NCBI GenBank assembly: GCA_001604135.1
Contig: LVAT01000010.1
Span: 124,001 to 188,000, forward strand
DNA length: 64,000 bases
Source: Clostridiales bacterium Firm_14
GTDB taxonomy: Bacteria; Bacillota; Clostridia; Saccharofermentanales; Saccharofermentanaceae
Direction: 5' to 3'
Numbering within the stretch: the stretch's first letter is position 1; each line of letters opens with the position of its first letter. A model generated the notes under the pieces. It saw only the letters and a program-made list of their open reading frames with translations. It did no database searches and had not been told where the DNA came from. Both the position numbers and the translations under genes were made by a program. Positions 25,367 through 33,391 of this stretch are shown here, in pieces.

Positions 25367-25732
25367 ATGACAAGGCAAGAGTTCTTCAAATCACCTAAAA
25401 TGAAAGCGATCAGCAGCAACATTTTTTCTTGTGCAGTCTTAGGCTATGTAATTGCCGGTCTGACCCTGTACCTCGACGTAATAAGGAGCGGCAGGTATTT
25501 TTCCATCGCTACGGTTGTTGTCTTACTGGCCTGCTCGCTTCTGATCCACCTTCTTCAGAGCAGAGTTGCTGCAATAGTCCTTACCGCATACTCAGGCCTG
25601 GTCGTCTTGATCACACATACAATCAACGGACAGTACAGCGGCTGGTGGGTCGTATTGATCGGTGTCTATGCGATCATCTTCACATTCAAGTTCCAGAACG
25701 CATGGCAGCAGGAGAAGGAATTCGGAGAATAA
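25367..25732 (+). CDS. Small four-helix membrane protein
   Basis: The 121-residue protein has four hydrophobic helices (about residues 20-37, 43-60, 66-84 and 91-108) with short loops and charged ends. No motif is recognisable. CAGGAGGG before the ATG is a strong ribosome-binding site, and a TATAAT box (25331-25336) is visible upstream. The ACT-domain gene begins 5 nt after the stop and is surely co-transcribed. A link between the membrane protein and amino acid sensing is possible but only by position. Confidence 0.65.
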   Translation: MTRQEFFKSPKMKAISSNIFSCAVLGYVIAGLTLYLDVIRSGRYFSIATVVVLLACSLLIHLLQSRVAAIVLTAYSGLVVLITHTINGQYSGWWVVLIGVYAIIFTFKFQNAWQQEKEFGE

Positions 25733-25737
25733 TCATT

Positions 25738-26103
25738 ATGGATCTTAAGCGTTTACCCTATCAGTTCACCGTCTGCAAATTGAATTCCACAGCTGACCTC
25801 GTGTCAGACAAGGAATTCTGGTTCGCGGCACGCACTGACGAAGAAATATCACTTGTCTGCAAGACTTCCGACTGCCCCTTGGAAACGCTCGAAAGAGATG
25901 ACGGCTGGCGCGGCTTCCGCATCGAAGGAGTGCTGGACTTCTCACTCATCGGGATCCTGTCTAAGATATCTGCCATCCTCGCGGAAAACAAGATAGGGAT
26001 CTTCGCCGTGTCGACATATAACACTGACTACATCTTAGTTAAGGAAGAGAACTTCGAGAAAGCGATTTCCGTATTGGCTGAGAGCGGCTATAACATCGTG
26101 TAA
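25738..26103 (+). CDS. ACT domain protein (CASTOR/ACT_7-like)
   Basis: Starting at ATG 25738, 5 nt after the preceding stop, this 121-residue protein has the two-part ACT fold of the CASTOR/ACT_7 group. The second half is clearly ACT-like: GFRIEGVLDFSLIGILSKISAIL, then IGIFAVSTYNTDYILV. These small free-standing ACT proteins are thought to bind amino acids as regulatory modules. The longer frame that begins at 25429 runs over the upstream gene and is not used. A hairpin that can act as a terminator follows at 26112-26152. Confidence 0.85.
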   Translation: MDLKRLPYQFTVCKLNSTADLVSDKEFWFAARTDEEISLVCKTSDCPLETLERDDGWRGFRIEGVLDFSLIGILSKISAILAENKIGIFAVSTYNTDYILVKEENFEKAISVLAESGYNIV

Positions 26104-26111
26104 GAGCAAAT

Positions 26112-26221
26112 ACCTACTTGAAACGTGTTTTTGACCTTCAGGTAGGTTTTTTCTCATTTTATTCCGTACGCGAAAGATCTGATCTACCTACCTGAGACAC
26201 GTTTTTCGCTTTCAGGTAGGT
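26112..26221. repeat. Pair of related 36-nt palindromes; the first also serves as terminator
   Basis: ACCTACTTGA (26112) pairs with TCAGGTAGGT (to 26147) and is followed by TTTTTT, so it can terminate the ACT operon. A second copy, ACCTACCTGA (26186) with TCAGGTAGGT (to 26221), has the same arms and a similar loop containing CGTTTTT. Arm starts are 25 nt apart in each unit and the units are 74 nt apart. The second copy has no T-run on either strand. Confidence 0.75.
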
Positions 26222-26225
26222 AAAG

Positions 26226-26317
26226 TCCGGTCAGATTACTGAATTGTTATCTGGAACTGCGGATTCTCGCCTCCGGTCAGATTACTGAATTGTTATCTGG
26301 AACTGCGGATTCTCGCC
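26226..26317. repeat. Perfect 46-bp tandem duplication at the 3' end of the CPBP gene
   Basis: The 46-nt block starting TCCGGTCAGATTACTGAATT at 26226 is repeated exactly at 26272. The second copy holds the last codons and stop of the minus-strand protease gene, so the first is a non-coding duplicate just downstream of the gene, next to the palindrome pair. Confidence 0.9.
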
Positions 26318-27466
26318 TATTGCATTGTCGCCGGTTTCTACCGAGATCACGTAATGGTCGGCCTGCAGACTTACTTTGTATGTGAGCATGCGGACTGCGC
26401 CTTGCGGAACTTCAGCGTTGATGATGTTAGATCCCTTATCGCCGTCTATACTGACTTTGTAATCGCCTCCAGCGTTTGTGAGGATTACGACTACTGTGGC
26501 TTCGCGGTCTTCATCGACCGTAAAGTCGAGTATGGCAGAATCATCATCTTCTGCTGCTACGGTATAGCCGACGGTCGAATTGAGGAGCATGTTTTTCGTG
26601 CTTGTTGCGACATTGAGCACAATGCCTGTAATAAACATTACGGCTGAGAGGATTCCGGCATAAAGGAATCTGGTCTTCTTGTGGCCTTCGGGATTTACGA
26701 GCATCATGCCGAGCGTGATAAGGACAGGTGATGCGAATGCGAAAACAAGATATCCTCCGATAAGCGATGAATAATCGATCGAGGAAGGTGCTGATGCATT
26801 AGCAAAGTCGCTGAGAAGATATGTGATCGTCACTGAGATGAAGTTATTCGTAAAATGCATCAGCATGGACAGGATGATGTTATTTCTCTTTACTACAACG
26901 AAGCTCAGGAGCATGCCCAAGAACATCGTTGTCAAGAATCTTAAGACTGACATGTGGTTGATGCCGAATAATAAACCCATGATGAGTACGATCAGCCAGT
27001 CGCGCTTCAGGCTTCTGAAGTTGCTTAAGATCGCGCCTCTGTGGATCGCTTCCTCAGAGATTGCAGGGATAAGCGCCACGACGATAACGGCCATCGGATA
27101 GTTCAGAGATTCATATAAGAAAGAAGACAAGTCACCGACTTCACTGGTGCTCCAGGGGAAGATCGTTCCGGTAAGCGCAACAAGTACCAGCGACAGGGGA
27201 AATGCGCCGAGAACAAGCAGTATGCTTCCGAAGATTTCTCTGACCTTGGGCTTCTTGACAGGGAATACTTCCCTGATCTTCACTTTGCGGATCAGACAAT
27301 AGATCACAGCGACCGCCAGAAAGCCGAATTCAGTTATCAAGAGACCCGGTATTCCGAGGTTCTGCTGAAGCGGCGCGAAGGCGAAAATAAACAATGCCAT
27401 TACTGCTGCGAACAGTACTATTCCCATCCAAGGGCGCAGTCTGCCCTGATTACTCAGTTTTTCCAT
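26282..27466 (-). CDS. CPBP family intramembrane metalloprotease (CAAX protease-like)
   Basis: From ATG 27466 the protein has 394 residues. The start is set by GGAGGAATTACTT directly before it; that GGAGG lies inside the first codons of the longer frame at 27481, which is therefore less likely. Eight or so membrane helices carry the Abi/CPBP motifs: SEEAIHRGAI (EExxxR) near residue 140, FGINHMSVLRF (FxxxH) and HFTNNF. A C-terminal outer domain of about 100 residues (from about 300) is Val- and Asp-rich and looks like a beta-sandwich. It is the last gene of a PadR/DUF2812/CPBP operon, and its last codons are duplicated downstream. Its substrate is unknown. Confidence 0.88.
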   Translation of the reverse strand: MEKLSNQGRLRPWMGIVLFAAVMALFIFAFAPLQQNLGIPGLLITEFGFLAVAVIYCLIRKVKIREVFPVKKPKVREIFGSILLVLGAFPLSLVLVALTGTIFPWSTSEVGDLSSFLYESLNYPMAVIVVALIPAISEEAIHRGAILSNFRSLKRDWLIVLIMGLLFGINHMSVLRFLTTMFLGMLLSFVVVKRNNIILSMLMHFTNNFISVTITYLLSDFANASAPSSIDYSSLIGGYLVFAFASPVLITLGMMLVNPEGHKKTRFLYAGILSAVMFITGIVLNVATSTKNMLLNSTVGYTVAAEDDDSAILDFTVDEDREATVVVILTNAGGDYKVSIDGDKGSNIINAEVPQGAVRMLTYKVSLQADHYVISVETGDNAIGENPQFQITIQ

Positions 27467-27514
27467 AAGTAATTCCTCCATATTTGCGGTTGTATATTGT
27501 GGTTTCAGGAACGG

Positions 27515-28081
27515 TTATTCGTGTATCTTACGTTCCTTTTTAAGTTTTCCGGTGTTCACGAAGATCTTGACCGTGGCGATCGTTGCCAGCGTGAACAGTA
27601 CGAACATTACGATCGAGCAGATAAGATTCAATGGTAAGATGAATCCCCTGCCGATGCCTATCCAGAGATTAAGCAATGCTGCGAAAAGCGTCATGACCAT
27701 AACAAAGATCATGTATCCTGACATTACCCCCATTCCTTTGATCTGGGAGTCGATATCCGAGTAGATGTCGATGCCTTCAGGGTAATCTGCCTTAAGAGCC
27801 CTCGTGTATACCCAGCATGCGCCGGGATAGTTGATGTAGCAGACGACCTTGATCCCCATCTCTTCCAGGAACTTAAGATACTTTACGTTCTCCACGCTCT
27901 CGCCCCAGCCTTTGAGGAAAAGAGTCTTGTACACATAGAGATCCGGCTCGGTCTCATCGAATTCGAAAGTGAGCCTTCCTGCATGCTCAAGTGAATATCC
28001 GTGTGAAGCCATCTCATTGATCCAGGCCTGCTCTTTCTCGAGCTGCCAGACCCAAAACAGTTTATGAATGACTCTGCGCAT
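27515..28081 (-). CDS. DUF2812 domain membrane protein
   Basis: The 188-residue product has the DUF2812 layout: an N-terminal soluble domain of about 110 residues (KLFWVWQLEKEQAWINEMA, then WVYTR near its end) and two membrane helices (about 122-147 and 150-173) followed by a basic tail. The family has no assigned biochemical role but commonly sits beside PadR regulators, as here: the PadR gene stops 2 nt upstream. It is thus probably under PadR control and may be the regulated membrane effector. Confidence 0.85.
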   Translation of the reverse strand: MRRVIHKLFWVWQLEKEQAWINEMASHGYSLEHAGRLTFEFDETEPDLYVYKTLFLKGWGESVENVKYLKFLEEMGIKVVCYINYPGACWVYTRALKADYPEGIDIYSDIDSQIKGMGVMSGYMIFVMVMTLFAALLNLWIGIGRGFILPLNLICSIVMFVLFTLATIATVKIFVNTGKLKKERKIHE

Positions 28082-28083
28082 TT

Positions 28084-28395
28084 TCAGTTTCCTCCCAAGA
28101 TCCTCTTGCCGTTGTCGACCAGTTCAGAGAGTCTGTCCAATTCTTCCTTAAGTACAGCCTGACCATTCTTGGTGATCACGTACTCCTTCTTACGGCTCTC
28201 CGGGTTTTCCGGCAGGGCATCGATCCACCCCTTCTCTACGAGCGAATTAAGCGCTCCGTATAATGTGCCCGCAGCAAGCTTCACACGCCCGTTCGAGAGC
28301 TCACCCACATTCTGGATTATTCCGTATCCGTGAAGCGGTTTCTGAAGCGACAACAGTATGTAGAAGACTGCTTCGGTTAACGCTAACTGTGGCAT
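28084..28395 (-). CDS. PadR family transcriptional regulator
   Basis: This 103-residue protein is a short PadR-type winged helix: LTEAVFYILLSLQKPLHGYG, then LAAGTLYGALNSLVEKGWI and a C-terminal dimerisation helix (QAVLKEELDRLSELV). Members repress their own operons and are released by small ligands or envelope stress. It is the first gene of an operon with DUF2812 and the CPBP protease. AAAGGAGG lies before the ATG. Three tandem copies of a TATATCG/CGATATA palindrome lie 17-66 nt upstream, which is a convincing set of autoregulatory operators. Confidence 0.92.
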   Translation of the reverse strand: MPQLALTEAVFYILLSLQKPLHGYGIIQNVGELSNGRVKLAAGTLYGALNSLVEKGWIDALPENPESRKKEYVITKNGQAVLKEELDRLSELVDNGKRILGGN

Positions 28396-28411
28396 TTCCT
28401 TTATCCTCCTT

Positions 28412-28461
28412 TATATCGACCTCCGATATATCGTAGTCCGAGTATATCGTCCCCCGATATA
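28412..28461. promoter_or_regulatory. Triple palindromic operator of the PadR operon
   Basis: Three copies of a 17-19 bp palindrome (TATATCG, 4 nt, CGATATA) overlap or adjoin: 28412-28430, 28427-28444 (less perfect) and 28443-28461. Centres are about 15 nt apart. The site covers the expected promoter region of the minus-strand padR gene. Confidence 0.75.
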
Positions 28462-28560
28462 GTTGTCAAGAGCCTGTAAAAAACTTTTCATATTGCGGAA
28501 AAAGTCGCCTTCGCTTAAAGTGTTACAATGTCGTAAGAAAAATAATAAAAGGAAAATACT

Positions 28561-30618
28561 ATGCTTCTCAAAGAACTCAAAAAAGCTAAAGGCGCCATAA
28601 TCAACTTTCTTCTTCTGGCTTTTTTCCTCATCTATTTCGGAAGGGCTGAGATCGGTTCTTCAAAGACCGCTTATCTGATCGTAGGTGTTTTCGCGATCAT
28701 TGCATTTGCGGTAAATCAGTTCGTCCGCTTTAAGAACGTTGATGCAACGCCCAAAAAGCGCGATAAGACTGAGCTCATCACGCTTATCGTGGCAGGAGTT
28801 CTTTTCGGGCTCATAGTAATGCTTGCAAATTACGCAATGTTCCTTCCTTTGATCATGTGGCAGAGAGTCATCATCGCAATACTGCTCTTCTGCTCATCTT
28901 TCGTCGTATTTATCGATATTTTCCTGTTTGTTGAGAATATCCTGTCACAGATAGAACTCAGAAAAGACAATGCTCCCTGCAAGCCCTGGATCTGGTTTGC
29001 AGTATTCTTCGTGCTCCTTGCGGGAATCTATCTTACTGTTTTCTATCTCTGCTCTTATCCGGGACAGATCTGCTCTGACAGCTTGAACCAGATAAAGCAG
29101 GTGCTTCACGGTGACTATTCCAACCACCATCCTGTATATCAGACATGGCTCATCGGACTGTTCATGAACATAGGCATGAACTGGTTCACAGACATCAATG
29201 ATGCAGTCGCAACGTATACCGTCTTCCAGATACTCTTCATATCCGCCTGCACTTCGTTCATGCTCACGACAATGATCCAGGCCGGCAGCAGAAGGATCTT
29301 CACGATCGCCTGGCTCGTCTGGTTCATGCTGACGCCTTGCCATGTGATATTCAGCTTCACGATTTGGAAGGACAGCATCTACGGCGCGATCGTATGCCTC
29401 TTCACCGTCGCATTGTTCAGGATCATCAAGAACATCGGCAAAAAACAGCTTACAAATTATATTCTCCTGAGCCTGTCAGGCATCGGGTTCAATCTCTTAA
29501 GGAGCAACGGCATGCCTGCGTTCATCCTGCTGCTCGTCATTTTACTTATTGTTTTCTTCGCGAAAAAGAAGAACCGTAAGCCAAGTGAGGAAAAGAACAA
29601 GAGGTCCGTGATAATCCTCTGCTGCCTCGGTGCTCTTCTCGCAGCCATGATACTCAAATTCCCTGTCCTTAAGGCAAAGAACATCCCTCAGGCTGACACC
29701 ATCGAGATGCTCTCCATACCCGTACAGCAGATCACAAGAGTCGCATGCGAGCACCACCTCACCGCAAAAGAGCGTGCAGTCATGGACAGGATCGGCAATA
29801 TCGAGAAGATGGTCGAGCGCTATAACCCCAGGATCTACGACTATGCAAGAGACGTCATCCGTTACGAGGGACATCAGGAATATATCAAGGAACACCCTGT
29901 AGAGTGCTTCAACCTCTGGCTTTCCGTAGTCTCAAGACACCCGCTTATCGCAATGGAGGCATGGATCGACCAGACCTCAGGATACTGGAATCCGGGCAAC
30001 TATTACTGGATGAAGTGGTGGGACGGCGTCTGCGAAGAAGAAGACCTGCACCTTATCGTAAAATCGCCGAAGTTCAACGACTTCTTCCATAACTACGTAA
30101 AAGCATTCACGGACGACAACTCAGTCCTCATACTGACCTACAACGTAGGCCTCCACATGTGGATCATCCTGTTCTCAACAGTCTACTGCATCTACAAGAA
30201 GCGTAAGGATTACATCTTCGCCCTGCCGGCACTCTGCCTTTTGGGCACTCTCCTTATAGCAACTCTCATGCACGATGAATTCAGATTCGGCTATGCATTC
30301 TACACGTGTCTCCCGATCATCGTATTCAGCTGCCTGGGATATAAGAAGGCAGATACATCTGATGAGGCAGCATCCGCAGCAGAAGGCGCATCAGCCAGAG
30401 CAGAGAAAACTCCGAAGAGCCTGAAGGAGAGCATGACAGAGAACGCGTCGAAGCTCTGGGAGAAGATCAAGGTAAAGGTCGATGCGAAGCTCGGTGCAGA
30501 GAGCGGATCTGATGCCGGATCTGTTGTTGCAGCAAACGGCAAGGCTAAAGCTGATCCGAAGGCCGCATCAAAGCCCAAGTCAAAAGCAGAGGCTGATCCT
30601 GACCTTATAGATGATTAA
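28561..30618 (+). CDS. Large membrane protein, DUF6020-like, with charged C-terminal tail
   Basis: The 685-residue protein has about 12 membrane helices between residues 15 and 590. It contains the pattern LCSYPGQICSDSLNQIKQVL followed by NHHPVYQTWLIG, which I associate with the DUF6020 group of GT-C-like membrane proteins. Such proteins are thought to transfer sugars from lipid carriers, but this is inference. The last 90 residues form a soluble Ala/Lys/Ser/Glu-rich tail (from about 597) of low complexity and unusual for the family. Two adjacent genes on the same strand follow after 66 nt. Confidence 0.75.
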   Translation: MLLKELKKAKGAIINFLLLAFFLIYFGRAEIGSSKTAYLIVGVFAIIAFAVNQFVRFKNVDATPKKRDKTELITLIVAGVLFGLIVMLANYAMFLPLIMWQRVIIAILLFCSSFVVFIDIFLFVENILSQIELRKDNAPCKPWIWFAVFFVLLAGIYLTVFYLCSYPGQICSDSLNQIKQVLHGDYSNHHPVYQTWLIGLFMNIGMNWFTDINDAVATYTVFQILFISACTSFMLTTMIQAGSRRIFTIAWLVWFMLTPCHVIFSFTIWKDSIYGAIVCLFTVALFRIIKNIGKKQLTNYILLSLSGIGFNLLRSNGMPAFILLLVILLIVFFAKKKNRKPSEEKNKRSVIILCCLGALLAAMILKFPVLKAKNIPQADTIEMLSIPVQQITRVACEHHLTAKERAVMDRIGNIEKMVERYNPRIYDYARDVIRYEGHQEYIKEHPVECFNLWLSVVSRHPLIAMEAWIDQTSGYWNPGNYYWMKWWDGVCEEEDLHLIVKSPKFNDFFHNYVKAFTDDNSVLILTYNVGLHMWIILFSTVYCIYKKRKDYIFALPALCLLGTLLIATLMHDEFRFGYAFYTCLPIIVFSCLGYKKADTSDEAASAAEGASARAEKTPKSLKESMTENASKLWEKIKVKVDAKLGAESGSDAGSVVAANGKAKADPKAASKPKSKAEADPDLIDD

Positions 30619-30650
30619 GTAATTTTCACGCTTCAAAAGCTCACGTGCTG

Positions 30651-30656
30651 CGTTAT
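30651..30656 (+). promoter_or_regulatory. -10 box of the 30685 operon
   Basis: TATAAT followed by G, 28 nt before ATG 30685. No clear -35 word is present. Confidence 0.4.
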
Positions 30657-30684
30657 AATGTGCTCTAAAAAGTGAGGATGTCAT

Positions 30685-31230
30685 ATGAGAGCATTAGTCA
30701 TTAACTGCAGTCCCGTAAGAAACGGCGCCACAGCCGAGATCGTTAACATCATAAGCACGGAACTCAGCTCGCGTTACGATACCAAAAGCATCTGCATAGA
30801 CGATTATTCCTTTGCTTTCTGCAAAGGGTGCCGCGCCTGCCATAAGACCGCTTCATGCGTAATGGAAGACGCTCAGGTCATCCGTGACATCATGAACGAA
30901 TTCGACGAAGCTGACATCATCGTGTCCGTCGCACCTTCCTACTGGGCAGACATTCCCGGCCAGTTCAAATCCTTCATAGACAGGGTTACTCCCTGGTGCA
31001 ATACCCATGAACCTCATGCCACGATCAAGCCCGGCAAAAAAGGCTACGCTGTCGCTCTCCGCACCGGTCCCAACATGCCCGAGTGTGAGCGCCTGATCGG
31101 CAGCATCGAACACTTCTATGGGCATCTTGAGATCGAACGTGCAGGGCACCTGGGCCTTACTTCGATCGAATACAAAGAGAACGTCGAGCCCAGAAAGGCC
31201 GAGATAATAGAGTTCTGCAAGAATATCTGA
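30685..31230 (+). CDS. NADPH-dependent FMN reductase / flavodoxin-like protein
   Basis: The 181-residue protein begins with the flavodoxin-like FMN site: VINCSPVRNGATAEIV. A cysteine motif FCKGCRACHKTASCVMED follows (about residues 50-68), as in the iron-sulfur flavoprotein/FMN reductase group, and then SVAPSYWADIPGQFKSFIDR. It should bind FMN and reduce small molecules or quinones with NAD(P)H. The spacing of Cys is not that of a full 4Fe-4S site, so a cluster is uncertain. It lies 9 nt before the 31240 gene. Confidence 0.88.
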   Translation: MRALVINCSPVRNGATAEIVNIISTELSSRYDTKSICIDDYSFAFCKGCRACHKTASCVMEDAQVIRDIMNEFDEADIIVSVAPSYWADIPGQFKSFIDRVTPWCNTHEPHATIKPGKKGYAVALRTGPNMPECERLIGSIEHFYGHLEIERAGHLGLTSIEYKENVEPRKAEIIEFCKNI

Positions 31231-31239
31231 TCACGCCCC

Positions 31240-31806
31240 ATGAAGCGCAAAGTCACGCCGGAAGAACGCGAGATACTTCTCAATAATCCCGAACTGGTCA
31301 TGTTCGAGCCTTACGCTGCGTTCAAGACTCACCGCGCATCGCTCTTTAAGACCCTCATCCCGCCTGTTATCGTTGCCGTAATAACAGCATTGATAATCTT
31401 GTTATTCCCGGACTTCGTTAACAGCCATGAGACGGTCTTTGCCGCGACCGCGACCCTGCTTCTCATCGCCGCGTGCGCATTCCTGCCGTTCTTCTACTTT
31501 TTCCTGGACGACCGCGCATATAAGAAGGCACGTGAGACTCACTATGCCAAATATCTGAAAATGCTGCTGCCCGAAGATCTCGAGTGCAACATCGCGACCA
31601 TTAATTGGATCGAAGTCCAGAAGGCCGAGGGCGGCTGGACCGTCGACGGCAAAGAAGGCTACTTAAGCTATAGCAGCTTCGTCAACTACTTTAAATTCGA
31701 GCCTCAGACTGAAGTGGCATTTGTCACCGGCAAGAAGTTCTTCGCGTACATAAAAAGGGATCCGAAGACTGAAAGCTTATATCTGAACTTCCCTGTCCGC
31801 GACTGA
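31240..31806 (+). CDS. Two-helix membrane protein, unrecognised (YcxB-like layout)
   Basis: The 188-residue protein has two membrane helices (about residues 39-58 and 66-88) followed by a soluble C-terminal domain of about 90 residues, rich in Tyr and Phe (GYLSYSSFVNYFKFEPQ). The layout resembles YcxB-like membrane proteins, but no residues decide this. It is probably co-transcribed with the flavoprotein gene. Its last 30 nt overlap the end of the convergent ABC-F gene. Confidence 0.65.
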   Translation: MKRKVTPEEREILLNNPELVMFEPYAAFKTHRASLFKTLIPPVIVAVITALIILLFPDFVNSHETVFAATATLLLIAACAFLPFFYFFLDDRAYKKARETHYAKYLKMLLPEDLECNIATINWIEVQKAEGGWTVDGKEGYLSYSSFVNYFKFEPQTEVAFVTGKKFFAYIKRDPKTESLYLNFPVRD

Positions 31807-33237
31807 CTCAGAGAACGTCCTGTCGTGCTCAACAAAGAGCATTGTAACATTGTTATCTTTTACCAGACGCTCGATCTCCTGCCTCATATAGACGTCAATG
31901 TAGTTCAAAGGCTCGTCCCAGAGATAGAGGTCGGCATGCTCGCACAGTGAAAGGGCGATCATGACGAATTTCTTCTGCCCGAGAGACAGCGCGGAGACGT
32001 CTCTGTACAGCATCTCCTTCGTAAATCCCATCTTGATCAGGATCGTCGAAAAGATCGTCTTGTCGCATCCGCGTTCACCGGCAATGTCGTACAAGGGGCC
32101 CTTAAGAGACGAAGTGTCCTGGCCGACATAAGAGATCTTCAGGCCGGGCGCTATGTAGATATCGCCTTCTGCAGTTATTCCCTCAGCTTCACCAAGGCCG
32201 GCCAGATACTTTATCAGCGTACTCTTGCCGCATCCGTTTTTGCCCTGCAGGGATATCTTGCATCCTCGTTCTATGGTGAGGTTAAGACCTGCGACGATAG
32301 GCTCGCCGTAACGCAGCAGAGTCACATCCTTAAGGATTACAGGCATCTTGTTGTGGTGCTCCGTGCCCGTGATCTTAAGTGTCTCAGTGCGCTCAAGATC
32401 CTTAAGAAGGCTCTGCTTCTCCTCTAATTTGCGTTCGTTTCGCTGTTCGAGGTTCTTTGACAGTGACATGAGTTTCTTGGATTTTGCACCTTCATATGCC
32501 CTTCTGAAATGGTCCTCGGCGACCTTGGAAGGAGCCTTGCTGCGGTTCTTATATCCCTCCGCTTTTGAAGACCACTGCGCGTTTTTCTTCATGGCGGCAT
32601 CAATGGAGCTCATCTCTTTTCTGAGCTGGTCGTTCCTTGCGCGCTCGCTTTCCATGCGCTGCTCGTTGTTCTCCCACCAGACTGAATATGAAGCTCCGAC
32701 GAGCTCCAGACCAGTCTTGGTTATGACCAGAGTGTGTTCAGTACAGCGGTCTAAGAATGCTCTGTCGTGCGATATCAGGATGAAGCCGTCCTTCGATGCA
32801 AGATAGTCGGCGACTGCCTCACGGCCGACCCTGTCCAGGTGGTTTGTCGGCTCGTCGATCAGGGGGTAGATACCGTCGGCAGCAAAGAGATTTGCCAGCA
32901 TCAGCTTGGTGCGTTCACCGCCTGATAAAGTCTCCATGGGGCGCCACATAATGTCAGGATCGGCACCCATGAGATTCAGCTCTTTGCGGACCCTCCAGTC
33001 CTCATTATCGGGCAGTTCTTCCATGGGGAAAAGGATGGTCTCCGGCACTCCGGTGATCGTCCCGCTGTAAGGGAGTTCTCCCCGGAGGAGCTTGAAAAAC
33101 GTAGTCTTTCCCCTGCCGTTCCTGCCCGCCAGGGCAAGTTTCCAGGAAGTATCCAGAGTTATGGTGACGTTGTCAAATAAGGTCTTCTCAGACCCGTCGT
33201 ATCCGAATGTCAGATTATTGATGTTAATTGTTGGCAT
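31777..33237 (-). CDS. ABC-F ATPase, Lsa/VmlR-type ribosome protection protein
   Basis: From ATG 33237 (AAAGGAGG upstream; a longer frame to 33333 is rejected) the protein has 486 residues and two ABC domains without membrane helices. The first has GRNGRGKTTF, LSGGERTKLML and LIDEPTNHLD; the second has GKNGCGKST, LSLGQKKFVM and LWDEPLNYID. The variant DEPLNYID and the long charged linker (about residues 200-285, many Lys/Arg/Glu) are typical of Lsa-, Vga- and VmlR-type ABC-F proteins. They displace lincosamide, streptogramin A or pleuromutilin antibiotics from the 50S subunit. An attenuator-like leader lies upstream. Its end overlaps the 31240 gene by 30 nt. Confidence 0.9.
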   Translation of the reverse strand: MPTININNLTFGYDGSEKTLFDNVTITLDTSWKLALAGRNGRGKTTFFKLLRGELPYSGTITGVPETILFPMEELPDNEDWRVRKELNLMGADPDIMWRPMETLSGGERTKLMLANLFAADGIYPLIDEPTNHLDRVGREAVADYLASKDGFILISHDRAFLDRCTEHTLVITKTGLELVGASYSVWWENNEQRMESERARNDQLRKEMSSIDAAMKKNAQWSSKAEGYKNRSKAPSKVAEDHFRRAYEGAKSKKLMSLSKNLEQRNERKLEEKQSLLKDLERTETLKITGTEHHNKMPVILKDVTLLRYGEPIVAGLNLTIERGCKISLQGKNGCGKSTLIKYLAGLGEAEGITAEGDIYIAPGLKISYVGQDTSSLKGPLYDIAGERGCDKTIFSTILIKMGFTKEMLYRDVSALSLGQKKFVMIALSLCEHADLYLWDEPLNYIDVYMRQEIERLVKDNNVTMLFVEHDRTFSESVADREVQI

Positions 33238-33240
33238 AAT

Positions 33241-33307
33241 GCCTCCTTTCGAAAAGGCCCCATGCCGGATAAATCTAAAGCCGCGACACAAGGAAGCGGC
33301 CGCGGCT
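33241..33307 (-). promoter_or_regulatory. Attenuator-like terminator and Shine-Dalgarno hairpin before the ABC-F gene
   Basis: Read on the minus strand, AGCCGCG and CGCGGCT (33307-33279) form a GC-rich stem followed by TTTAGATTT, an intrinsic terminator. Closer to the gene, CCTTT and AAAGG (33258-33242) form a stem holding the AAAGGAGG ribosome-binding site. With the leader ORF 60-80 nt upstream, this looks like ribosome-mediated attenuation induced by antibiotic. Confidence 0.6.
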
Positions 33308-33370
33308 AATAAAAATGCAATATAAATGAACACACAAAAAAGACTTATCCGCGAGGCAGTTATTAAACTA

Positions 33371-33391
33371 TCAGCAGATTGTCTTCCTCAT
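33371..33391 (-). CDS. Leader peptide MRKTIC upstream of the ABC-F gene
   Basis: A six-codon ORF (MRKTIC, stop TGA) starts at ATG 33391 behind CGGAGG 10 nt upstream (spacing 6). The same frame extends back to ATG 33436, giving 21 residues, but that start lacks a ribosome-binding site. Short leader peptides before ABC-F and erm genes stall ribosomes when an antibiotic is bound and release the downstream hairpins. The position and the attenuator-like structure that follows support this; expression is not shown by sequence. Confidence 0.55.
   Translation of the reverse strand: MRKTIC

Noticed and set aside
25429-25737. N-terminal extension of the ACT-domain frame
   Set aside because: The part before 25738 overlaps the 25367 membrane protein in another frame and is a meaningless Arg/Ser-rich sequence.
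31777-33237. ABC exporter ATPase
   Set aside because: Two fused ABC domains with no membrane segment and the DEPLNYID signature identify an ABC-F protein, not an exporter subunit.
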